Of a DNA stretch of 29,950 bases, positions 23,722-29,950 are shown one piece after another. A program made the translations under genes and the position numbers. Source of the DNA: Opitutia bacterium UBA977 (GTDB lineage: Bacteria; Verrucomicrobiota; Verrucomicrobiia; Opitutales; Coraliomargaritaceae); contig DBBT01000132.1 of the NCBI GenBank assembly GCA_002292345.1, forward strand, positions 11,723-41,672, written 5' to 3'. The notes beneath the pieces were generated by a model. That model had not been told where the DNA came from. It saw nothing but the letters and a program-made list of their open reading frames with translations, and did no database searches. Position 1 is the stretch's first letter, and the number at the start of each line of letters is the position of its first letter.

Positions 23722-26670
23722 ATGCAAAATACTTCCGTCGATCAGCGCGAACACGCGCGCCACTACATTCCAGCGAGCGATGCAGATATCGATGCGATGC
23801 TGAAAACTGTCGGCAAGGCGTCGCTTGACGAGCTCTTTAGTCACATTCCGGCAGACGTCAAATTCGAGGATGGTGTCGCGCTGCCCGATGAGCTCGGCTA
23901 CGAAGACCTGTATACCCGTCTCGAAGAAATCTCGAAGATGAACCGCATCGGCACCAGTTTTCTCGGTGATGGTGTGTCGGACTTTGTGCCGTCGCCTGTC
24001 GTTGGGCCGATCTGTGATATTCGTAATCTGACCACGGCTTACACACCGTATCAGCCTGAGCTCAGCCAAGGCACTTTGCTCGCTCACTGGATCTATCAAT
24101 GCTCGATGGCGCGTTTGACCGGCTTCGAAGCGGTCAATGCATCGCTCTACGACCGCTCTACTTCAATTTTCGAGGGTATTTGTGCTGCGATTCGTATGGG
24201 GCGGGGTAAATCGGTGGCGCTCATTCCTGAAACCTTGTATCCTGGAGATATTGAAGTGCTCGAGACTCTAGCAGAAGGCACTGAAGTGGAGTTGATCCGG
24301 GTAGCAGTCGAAGCTGCGTCGGGTTTGATCGACCAAGTCGCATTGCATGCTGCGGCTCAAGCGGCGGGCACGCGTCTTGCGGCAATTGTGTTTCCGCACG
24401 TCAATACTTTTGGCCTAATTGAGGCCGTGGATGCCCTGACTGATTTGGCGGTTGAGCTCAAGGTGAAGAGTATCGCGGTGATTGATCCAATGCTGCTTGG
24501 TCCTGGTGGGCTCAAGGCTCCTTCTGAGTTCGGTGCGAATGGCGTCGATATTATCGTCGGCGAGGCACATCACTTGGCATTGGCGCCGAATTTCGGTGGC
24601 CCAGGCCTCGGTTTGTTTGGTGTACGTTTTTCGGCTAAAGATCGTGCCGGCGTGCGTGCTGCACCGGGTCGATTCATTGGCAAAGCCAAGGATAGTTCAG
24701 GACGCGACTGCCGTGTGGGCGTGCTCTCCACTCGCGAGCAACATATCCGTAAGGATAAGGCCACGTCCAATATTTGCTCCAATCAAGCTTTCGTCGCGAC
24801 ATTGGTCGGCGCTGCGCTTCTCGAGCGCGGTGATTCTGGCCTCGAAGCAATTCTAGCTGGGCTACGTGCGCGCCTAGCTGAGGCGGTTGAGTGCTTAACT
24901 GTATTCGACGGCGTTTCGCTCGCGTTCCCGAACTCTACGTCATTTCATGAGGTCACATTTGAACTCTCAATACCTGTCTCTGAGGTGCTGACAAAGGCGC
25001 GCGAGAGCGGGATCCTTGCCGGGGCAGACGTTTCCAGCCGCGTAGCTGGTGATCGCCAACTACTGAAGCTTTCGTTCTCTAATCGTGAACAAGCGATTTC
25101 CGAGCTGGTCGCTGTGTTTGTCGATATTTTTGGTGCTGCCTGCAGCGCTGAGCCTGCTGCTCTATTGGCCGTGGCCGACCAAGATGCGCGTCAACAAGCC
25201 CCAGGTTTGCCAACGTATACTGCCGAGGAGGTAATAGCTTACTACAAGCGCTTAGGTGATCTCAATGTTAGCCCAGACGACGGATGCTATCCGCTCGGCT
25301 CGTGCACGATGAAGTATAATCCGAAGGTTAACGACTGGGCTGCGGGATTGCAGGGCTTTACCGATGTTCATCCGCAAGCACCGGTGGAAGATGCACAAGG
25401 CTGCCTCTTCGTACTGTATGAGATTCAGCAATGGTTTAAAAATATCACCGGCCTAGCTGCGGTGACGACTCAGCCACTTGCGGGTGCTCAAGGTGAGTTG
25501 GTCGGTCTGAAACTTTTTCAAGCCTATCACCGTGACCGCGATGAAGTGCGTGATGTGATTTTGATCCCGAGCTCTGCGCACGGCACCAACTTTGCCACTG
25601 CCACCATGGCTGGCTTCGCGGGCAAGCAGGGCAAGATCGTTTATCTCGACGCCGATATTGAGGGTCGCGTGCTCAACCAGCATTTGGATCGCTGCATTGA
25701 AGAATACGGTAACCGTATCGCCGGTGTGATGATCACCAACCCGAATACCAGTGGCATTTTCGAGACATCATTCAAGCAAATCGCGGAGAAAGTCCACGCT
25801 ATCGGCGGCCTTGTCTATATGGACGGCGCGAACATGAATGCAATCGCTGGTTGGGTCGATCTCGGTGCATTAGGAGTCGATGCGGTGCACAATAATCTGC
25901 ACAAGACTTGGACTATTCCGCATGGCGGTGGTGGTCCCGGTGACGCGATTGTTGCGGTGAGCGAGCGCCTCACGCCGTATTTGCCCGGCTATCAAATTGA
26001 GTTTGATGGTTCGCATTATCAACCTGTGCGTGCGCCGAAGTCGATAGGCTCGTTTCATCGCCACTGGGGCAATTTCGCCCATAAGATTCGTTGCTACACC
26101 TATTTGCTGCGCCTCGGTCGCGAAGGGGTGCGGCGCATGTCGGCGGTGGCGGTCTTGAGCGCGCGTTACTTACAAGCACAACTCACCGACGATTACGCCT
26201 TGTTGCCTGCGGGGGCAGATAGTGAACCGCGCATGCACGAGTTCATTCTTACCTTGAGGGAGGCAGATTTCGGCCTGCTCGATTCGGTCGGTCTGCGTAA
26301 GACCGATGCCGCGCCGCGCATTGGCAAGCTGTTCCTTAATTTTGGTTTTCATGCTCCGACAGTCGCCTGGCCGGAGCCATTGGGCCTTATGATTGAGCCG
26401 ACTGAAAGTTACACTAAGGCCGAGCTCGATCGCTTTGTCGAAGCGGTGCAGGCGATCATTAAGTTGGCGAAGGAGCATCCCGGTGTACTCAATTCCGCTC
26501 CGCACTTTACGCCGATTGACCGCGTTGAAGAGGTCGAGGCGAATCGCGATGTCTGCCTCTCTGAATCCCTCGACACCTTACCTGTAATCAACCCTGCCCG
26601 TGTTTCGACCAAGGAGTTGGCAAAGCTCACGGTGCCGGAAATTTATGCTAAGATCGTCGCAGAGTTGTAA
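23722..26670 (+). CDS. gcvP: Glycine dehydrogenase (decarboxylating), P protein, fused alpha/beta type
   Basis: A 982-residue P protein, the single-chain form. The N-terminal half has RHYIPASDADIDAMLKTVG and ATSNICSNQAFVA. The C-terminal half has GCYPLGSCTMKYNPKVN, AHGTNFATA, and NLHKTWTIPHGGGGPG with the PLP-binding Lys728. It decarboxylates glycine and loads the aminomethyl group on the lipoyl of GcvH. ATG 23722 gives MQNTSVDQREHARHYIP, the family-like start; an upstream in-frame extension of 66 codons is rejected. The protein is slightly longer than E. coli GcvP (957). No frameshift or missing motif is seen. Confidence 0.95.
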   Translation: MQNTSVDQREHARHYIPASDADIDAMLKTVGKASLDELFSHIPADVKFEDGVALPDELGYEDLYTRLEEISKMNRIGTSFLGDGVSDFVPSPVVGPICDIRNLTTAYTPYQPELSQGTLLAHWIYQCSMARLTGFEAVNASLYDRSTSIFEGICAAIRMGRGKSVALIPETLYPGDIEVLETLAEGTEVELIRVAVEAASGLIDQVALHAAAQAAGTRLAAIVFPHVNTFGLIEAVDALTDLAVELKVKSIAVIDPMLLGPGGLKAPSEFGANGVDIIVGEAHHLALAPNFGGPGLGLFGVRFSAKDRAGVRAAPGRFIGKAKDSSGRDCRVGVLSTREQHIRKDKATSNICSNQAFVATLVGAALLERGDSGLEAILAGLRARLAEAVECLTVFDGVSLAFPNSTSFHEVTFELSIPVSEVLTKARESGILAGADVSSRVAGDRQLLKLSFSNREQAISELVAVFVDIFGAACSAEPAALLAVADQDARQQAPGLPTYTAEEVIAYYKRLGDLNVSPDDGCYPLGSCTMKYNPKVNDWAAGLQGFTDVHPQAPVEDAQGCLFVLYEIQQWFKNITGLAAVTTQPLAGAQGELVGLKLFQAYHRDRDEVRDVILIPSSAHGTNFATATMAGFAGKQGKIVYLDADIEGRVLNQHLDRCIEEYGNRIAGVMITNPNTSGIFETSFKQIAEKVHAIGGLVYMDGANMNAIAGWVDLGALGVDAVHNNLHKTWTIPHGGGGPGDAIVAVSERLTPYLPGYQIEFDGSHYQPVRAPKSIGSFHRHWGNFAHKIRCYTYLLRLGREGVRRMSAVAVLSARYLQAQLTDDYALLPAGADSEPRMHEFILTLREADFGLLDSVGLRKTDAAPRIGKLFLNFGFHAPTVAWPEPLGLMIEPTESYTKAELDRFVEAVQAIIKLAKEHPGVLNSAPHFTPIDRVEEVEANRDVCLSESLDTLPVINPARVSTKELAKLTVPEIYAKIVAEL

Positions 26671-26777
26671 GAAGTTGCCATGAAGAACTCCTGTCTTGCG
26701 ACGGAATAAAAGGAGTTTGCACCTACCGAATTCGAGGCTTTCCCAATTATGCTCAACCCGTTATTCTGTTCTGCATA

Positions 26778-27398
26778 ATGAATGAAATAATGGCACTTTT
26801 TGTGGGCATCGGTCTGGCTGCGGCCTGTGGCTTTCGTGTATTCGTCCCTCTCTTTATCACTAGCCTCGCGGCCAGTGGGAATCTGGAAATATTTGGTGAA
26901 GTGGATGTTCAGGCGATGCTTGGCGATCAAGAGTGGCTTGGTAATCCATGGGTAACGCTTGCCCTCGGAATCGCTACTGCGCTGGAGATTGGTAGCTACT
27001 ATATCCCGTTGTTGGATAATGCTCTCGATACGGTGGCGACGCCTGCTGCTGTGGTTGCTGGTACGTTTATTACTGGAACGATGATGCCGGACATTATTGG
27101 TGATGGCTCATTCAAGTGGATTGCAGCGACTATCGCAGGCGGCGGCACGGCTGGACTCGTTCAGGGTGCGTCAGTGATTACACGCGGCACATCGACCGCG
27201 ACGACTGGCGGTATCGGTAATCCGCTAATATCGACCGCCGAACTTGGCGGCTCGATATTGACGGCAGGACTGGCGCTCTTAGTGCCAATCCTAGCAGGTG
27301 TCTTGGTGCTGATCCTCATGTATTTCGTGATCTGCACGATCGTCCGCTTCATTAAGAAACGCTCGCAGATGCCTAAAATTGATGGCGCGGCAGGCTGA
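26778..27398 (+). CDS. DUF4126 family membrane protein
   Basis: 206 residues, strongly hydrophobic. The start MNEIMALFVGIGLAAACGFR and FVPLFITSLAA, then YYIPLLDNALDTVATPAAVVAGT and a glycine-rich GGGTAGLVQGASVITRGTST, match the DUF4126 pattern. Five to six membrane segments are expected, with a short basic C-terminus (RFIKKRSQMPK). Function is unknown in the family. It stands alone, 107 bases after gcvP, and converges with the nucleotidyltransferase gene. A hairpin repeat lies in the 85-bp convergent gap. Confidence 0.75.
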   Translation: MNEIMALFVGIGLAAACGFRVFVPLFITSLAASGNLEIFGEVDVQAMLGDQEWLGNPWVTLALGIATALEIGSYYIPLLDNALDTVATPAAVVAGTFITGTMMPDIIGDGSFKWIAATIAGGGTAGLVQGASVITRGTSTATTGGIGNPLISTAELGGSILTAGLALLVPILAGVLVLILMYFVICTIVRFIKKRSQMPKIDGAAG

Positions 27399-27446
27399 GT
27401 TTGGCATCGACCCCCGTGACGACGGAGGCTACATCTGTAGAGTGTC

Positions 27447-27471
27447 GCCTCGATCGTGAGATCGGGGAGCA
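27447..27471 (+). repeat. Dispersed hairpin repeat, copy A
   Basis: CCTCGATC-GTGA-GATCGGGG (27448-27467) forms an 8-bp RNA stem with one G-U pair and a 4-base loop. The 25-base segment is 22 of 25 identical to the reverse complement of 29365-29389. It sits between the convergent DUF4126 and nucleotidyltransferase genes. There is no U-run, so it is probably not a classical terminator. Confidence 0.65.
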
Positions 27472-27483
27472 TTGGCTGAGTCG

Positions 27484-28386
27484 CTACACCTGCTTCGGAT
27501 ACTCTCCGCTTGCGATTAGTTCAGCGATGCTAGCTTGCACCACGGGCTTGTCGTCAGGATAAGTCACACCAAACCAAGCGCCGTCGGTCTCGATGACCGC
27601 GCACTCGGTTTGTTCGGTCTGAATCAGGGCATCAATCACAGTCGGGATGTAACACTCCGACTTCATTTCCTGTCCGTGTGTTTCGAGGAATTCGATAAAT
27701 AAGGCCTCCAAGCTCGGGAACAGTGCCGGGGTAAAGCCCCAGAAATTCATTGAGACGATGGCTTCTGGTGCGATCTCCACTGAGTCGCCTGCCAAATTGT
27801 CGCCGCGCACGCTACCGTCCGCTCCGCGGGAAATCGTACAATGTTCTTCGACGGTCTGCAGCGCGCCGCGTTCGACGCGGCAGATGCCGCGATTCACGCA
27901 GCCGTGCTCGGAGAGGGTGTTCTTTAGCGGATAGCCAACCATGCAGGTGCGCAGTCCAGCAGCGTCGGGGCTGAGTGCAAAATACTGCGACAGTTTTTTG
28001 TAGGCGTCTTGGCCGTAGAAGTCGTCGGCGTTGATCACAGCGAAGGGGGTGTCGATTTCGTTCCGGGCGGCGCGCACTGCATGGGCAGTGCCCCACGGTT
28101 TTTCGCGGCCTTCAGGAACGCTGAACCCGTCGGGTAGATCAGCCAAGTCTTGAAACGCATAGGCCACTTCGATGCGACTCTCGAATTTATCGCCGATTGC
28201 GGATTTGAAATCGTCTGCGAAGTCGCGGCGAATGACAAACACCACTTTGCCGAAGCCTGCGCGGATGGCATCGAATACGGAGTAGTCGAGCACGGTTTCA
28301 CCGCTCGGGCCCATCGGGTCGAGTTGCTTGAGGCCGCCGTAGCGGCTGCCCATTCCGGCTGCGAGAATCAAAAGTGTCGGTTGCAT
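27484..28386 (-). CDS. Sugar-phosphate nucleotidyltransferase-like protein
   Basis: A 300-residue protein of the NTP-transferase fold. LILAAGMGSRYGGLKQLDPM (6-25) is the GxGxR..K nucleotide-binding signature, and FAVINADDFYG holds the metal-binding Asp. It most resembles the GlmU/RmlA-type group, with the short GMGSRYGGLKQL motif of cell-wall precursor enzymes such as choline- or sugar-phosphate transferases. It would make a nucleotide-activated sugar or alcohol from a phosphate and NTP. No companion enzyme is encoded nearby, so the substrate is unknown. Start ATG at 28384-28386. Confidence 0.8.
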   Translation of the reverse strand: MQPTLLILAAGMGSRYGGLKQLDPMGPSGETVLDYSVFDAIRAGFGKVVFVIRRDFADDFKSAIGDKFESRIEVAYAFQDLADLPDGFSVPEGREKPWGTAHAVRAARNEIDTPFAVINADDFYGQDAYKKLSQYFALSPDAAGLRTCMVGYPLKNTLSEHGCVNRGICRVERGALQTVEEHCTISRGADGSVRGDNLAGDSVEIAPEAIVSMNFWGFTPALFPSLEALFIEFLETHGQEMKSECYIPTVIDALIQTEQTECAVIETDGAWFGVTYPDDKPVVQASIAELIASGEYPKQV

Positions 28387-28576
28387 GGTAGCTGTGTTTA
28401 AGCGCTACTGAGCAAAGCGCAAATGCGATTTACCTTTGAGTGCCATCAATTGATCGAGGCTTAATCGTGAACCTAGGCTCTTACGCATTATTTGCGTCGT
28501 ATCAATTGAGCGTATTGTCTGAATTCGCGACCTATCTAAAAACGCCGCAGCCACGTTGATTCAGTGAGTTTGAGTC

Positions 28577-28610
28577 GGCAGAGTCTGCGGGTGATTCTTG
28601 CCCGGCTCTG
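28577..28610 (+). repeat. Compound hairpin repeat, left copy
   Basis: CAGAG (28579-28583) can pair with CTCTG (28606-28610) and CGGG (28588-28591) with CCCG (28601-28604), with an internal loop TCTG/G. The first 19 bases match those of 29279-29297 at 17 positions, in the same orientation. The two copies bracket the small membrane protein gene. Confidence 0.55.
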
Positions 28611-28619
28611 ATTTGGCTA

Positions 28620-28643
28620 CCGCAGAATGCGGGTTTTAATTTT
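28620..28643 (+). terminator. Terminator-like hairpin with no upstream plus-strand gene
   Basis: CCGCA-GAA-TGCGG followed by GTTTTAATTTT is a 5-bp stem with tract of T. The gene to the left runs on the other strand, so on the plus strand this would end an unseen transcript. The stem is short, so confidence is low. Confidence 0.3.
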
Positions 28644-28753
28644 AGTCGGAAAGTAATGATTGCTAGGCCATCTCCGTCAGAACTCCACCTGTGGAAATAT
28701 TTGAGTTGTGTACATGGCGAGTGAAGTCAGCTCTTCAGCGGGATGATGACATT

Positions 28754-28782
28754 TTGACGCACAATAGGAGCGTTATTAAAAT
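28754..28782 (+). promoter_or_regulatory. Sigma-70-like promoter for the small membrane gene
   Basis: TTGACG (28754-28759), a 17-base spacer, TAAAAT (28777-28782). Both boxes match five of six consensus positions. Transcription would begin near 28789 and give a leader of about 168 bases. It is the best promoter match in the window. Confidence 0.6.
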
Positions 28783-28808
28783 CACTTTAATGCTATTTTG
28801 TAAATAGT

Positions 28809-28900
28809 TACATAGATCATCTAATTAAGTTTGCTATGTATAGGTCCCGAGCTAGAAGTGCTATACCGCTTACAGGTAGTTGAGTCTTTTAGCGGTGATA
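28809..28900 (+). promoter_or_regulatory. Structured 5' leader of the small membrane gene
   Basis: Two stems can form in the predicted leader. TACATAG (28809-28815) pairs perfectly with CTATGTA (28834-28840). TATACCGCT (28862-28870) pairs with AGCGGT-G-ATA (28891-28900) with one bulge, and its loop is 20 bases. The second stem ends 43 bases before AGGA (28944-28947), the ribosome site. No known riboswitch class was recognised. Confidence 0.35.
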
Positions 28901-28956
28901 ATTGGCGCACTGGCGGATTATTTAAAGTGAAATAAAAAGTAGTAGGAATAATTTAT

Positions 28957-29217
28957 ATGGAAATAGTGTCTATGGGTTTGGTGATAATTGGTGTGACAAT
29001 AGTGCTCGCTGGAACCATCTTTTTTTTGATAGAGAGCTTTCGCGCAAGTGTTTGGTGGGGGCTCGCGTGTTTGTTGTTATTTCCAGTTCAATTGGTCTTT
29101 TTGATCAGGTATTGGGGTGCAGCGAAACATCCATTTCTCATTCAAATGCTCGGCATCCTCTGCATTCTGGCCGGTCCTATTCTTGCTGGGTATGACGCGC
29201 TACCCGTGGTGTGGTAG
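28957..29217 (+). CDS. Small membrane protein of unknown function
   Basis: 86 residues, with three hydrophobic segments: MGLVIIGVTIVLAGTIFFLI (6-25), WWGLACLLLFPVQLVFLIRY (33-52) and FLIQMLGILCILAGPILAGY (59-78). A clean ribosome site AGGA lies 9 bases before ATG 28957. The promoter at 28754 and the structured leader support a real gene. The composition around it is more AT-rich than the rest of the window, and hairpin repeats of the same type lie on both sides, so it could be a recently moved segment. I do not recognise the family. Confidence 0.72.
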   Translation: MEIVSMGLVIIGVTIVLAGTIFFLIESFRASVWWGLACLLLFPVQLVFLIRYWGAAKHPFLIQMLGILCILAGPILAGYDALPVVW

Positions 29218-29278
29218 TTGAGTTTTGATCGACTGATTTGTTTGAAGACCTGAGCGGCAGCGGGGTACAACTCAAAGT

Positions 29279-29306
29279 GGCAGAGTCCGCGGGAGATCCG
29301 AGCTCT
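29279..29306 (+). repeat. Compound hairpin repeat, right copy
   Basis: AGAG (29282-29285) can pair with CTCT (29303-29306) and CGG (29290-29292) with CCG (29298-29300). This is the same fold as the copy at 28577, with a different loop. It lies 62 bases after the small membrane gene. Confidence 0.55.
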
Positions 29307-29364
29307 ATCAATGGAGGTGGGTGGCTTATTGGCCAGATCGATTTGTAGTTCGGCGCCTGTATGC

Positions 29365-29389
29365 TGCTCCCCGATCTTATGATCGAGGC
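29365..29389 (-). repeat. Dispersed hairpin repeat, copy B
   Basis: CCCCGATC-TTAT-GATCGAGG (29369-29388) is the inverse copy of the repeat at 27447, differing mainly in the loop. It lies 22 bases past the stop of the zinc-ribbon gene, on its transcript, so it may form the 3' hairpin of that mRNA. Confidence 0.65.
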
Positions 29390-29410
29390 CAGGTCGGACC
29401 CGCGTCGTCG

Positions 29411-29752
29411 CTACAAACTACGCATCAACTCAGTATAGATATCTTCGATTGTGCGCAGTGCTTCGAGGCTGGCAATGATGAGTAGCCACGAGAGGAGCAG
29501 CACGATGACGGTCAGGATCGCTTTACGCTCGGTGTCCCAGCGCGGATTCCACCAGATGAGTGGCAGTGCGAGCGGGCCGGCGCAGAGCAATGCAATAACG
29601 ACACTGGAGGTGTTGAAATACCATTTACCCTTGGCGGGCGGGTCCGTTGGAAGCGCGGGATGGCGCATGGCACCGTCGAGAAATTCGCCGCAATGCTTGC
29701 ATTTGATGGCGTCGTCTTGGATCTCTTCAGCGCAGTAGGGACAGTTTTTCAT
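29411..29752 (-). CDS. Zinc-ribbon membrane protein
   Basis: A 113-residue protein. A CxxC...CxxC zinc ribbon, MKNCPYCAEEIQDDAIKCKH then CGEF, fills residues 1-24, with four cysteines at 4, 7, 18 and 21. A linker rich in Pro follows, then two membrane helices (about 48-66, VVIALLCAGPLALPLIWW, and 77-96, AILTVIVLLLSWLLIIASLE). ATG at 29750-29752 was chosen since the ribbon then starts at the N-terminus; an earlier in-frame ATG at 29776 adds eight residues. Such ribbon-plus-helix proteins are frequent and mostly of unknown role. No operon partner is seen. Confidence 0.75.
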   Translation of the reverse strand: MKNCPYCAEEIQDDAIKCKHCGEFLDGAMRHPALPTDPPAKGKWYFNTSSVVIALLCAGPLALPLIWWNPRWDTERKAILTVIVLLLSWLLIIASLEALRTIEDIYTELMRSL

Positions 29753-29950
29753 GGGAAGTGGATGGCTCAACCACACGCTCGTTTTGTTGTGAAGTAGGAA
29801 AAAGTGACTGGAGACGGCGTGAGATAAGGATTTGCGGCCTGAGGGGAATAGGTTCTTTTTGCGAGTGGTTCAGCTTGCGGGTAATAGCTTTTAGTTACAG
29901 TATAATTATCCGCTTGGCGAGCTAGGGGTTCTTATTTCTAACTCAGGTCT
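29753..29950. other. Right-edge region without a visible gene
   Basis: About 200 bases with no convincing reading frame. A perfect TATAAT lies at 29901-29906, but the nearest TTG-type -35 (TTGCGG, 29875-29880) is 20 bases away. It may be a promoter for a gene beyond the window. Confidence 0.25.

Larger units (their letters stand above)
28387..28956. other. 570-bp intergenic region with repeats, hairpins and a promoter
   Basis: No convincing gene. From left to right: two copies of ATCAATTGA-KCG (28445-28456 and 28501-28512); a compound hairpin repeat at 28577-28610; a hairpin with T-rich tail at 28620-28643; a strong promoter at 28754-28782; and a structured leader (28809-28900) ahead of the small membrane gene. 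The right half is more AT-rich than the neighbouring genes. Confidence 0.5.

Noticed and set aside
28387..28956. tRNA or other known RNA gene in the long gap
   Set aside because: No cloverleaf or CCA-type end could be found; only hairpin repeats and a T-rich hairpin are visible.

Overview
The window reads as ordinary chromosome from a Gram-negative, free-living bacterium. The best guess is Verrucomicrobiota, class Opitutae (Coraliomargarita/Puniceicoccales-like), with moderate confidence. Support for this is indirect. There is an exosortase-type EpsI protein, an O-antigen ligase/polymerase with a TPR tail, KdsB (CMP-Kdo synthesis, so an outer membrane with LPS) and an HtrA-like protein behind an ECF sigma factor. 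Intergenic gaps are full of small palindromes, and few genes have clear Shine-Dalgarno sites. No rRNA, tRNA, CRISPR array, transposase or phage gene was seen.

Layout. (1) 1-162: the start of accB runs off the left edge on the minus strand. (2) 450-5733: a seven-gene plus-strand operon of two acyl carrier proteins, two SDR reductases, an AMP-forming acyl ligase, a KAS III and a NeuD/PglD-type left-handed beta-helix acyltransferase. This looks like a private acyl-ACP route that ends by placing an acyl group on a sugar. (3) 5749-11926: exopolysaccharide and surface functions. These are a convergent EpsI-like protein, then an operon of Wzy/WaaL-type ligase with TPR, a FecR-domain protein and a CHASE2 class III adenylate cyclase. 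(4) 11990-16725: housekeeping genes, namely a rhodanese, kdsB, trpB, pabA/trpG, nrdR, an unknown gene and a HIT protein. Heptamer tandem repeats lie in front of pabA and nrdR, and a repeat-filled gap lies before the HIT gene. (5) 16727-19844, minus strand: KAS II-like synthase, ACP and an FAD-dependent phytoene desaturase/retinol saturase-like enzyme, a second lipid or polyene type cassette. (6) 20050-22335: ECF sigma factor, a one-helix membrane protein in the anti-sigma position, and an HtrA/DegQ-like protein with PDZ domain whose three catalytic residues are all replaced. (7) 22449-26670: divergent gcvT and full-length gcvP of the glycine cleavage system, without gcvH. (8) 26778-29950: DUF4126 membrane protein, sugar-phosphate nucleotidyltransferase-like protein, a small membrane protein with a strong predicted promoter and structured leader, and a zinc-ribbon membrane protein, separated by hairpin-forming dispersed repeats.

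The most interesting candidates are the acyl-sugar operon (region 2), the polymer ligase/FecR/CHASE2-cyclase operon (region 3), the KAS-ACP-FAD cassette (region 5), the pseudoprotease behind the sigma factor (region 6), and the several families of short structured repeats. All functions are inferred from motifs read by eye; no database search was possible.
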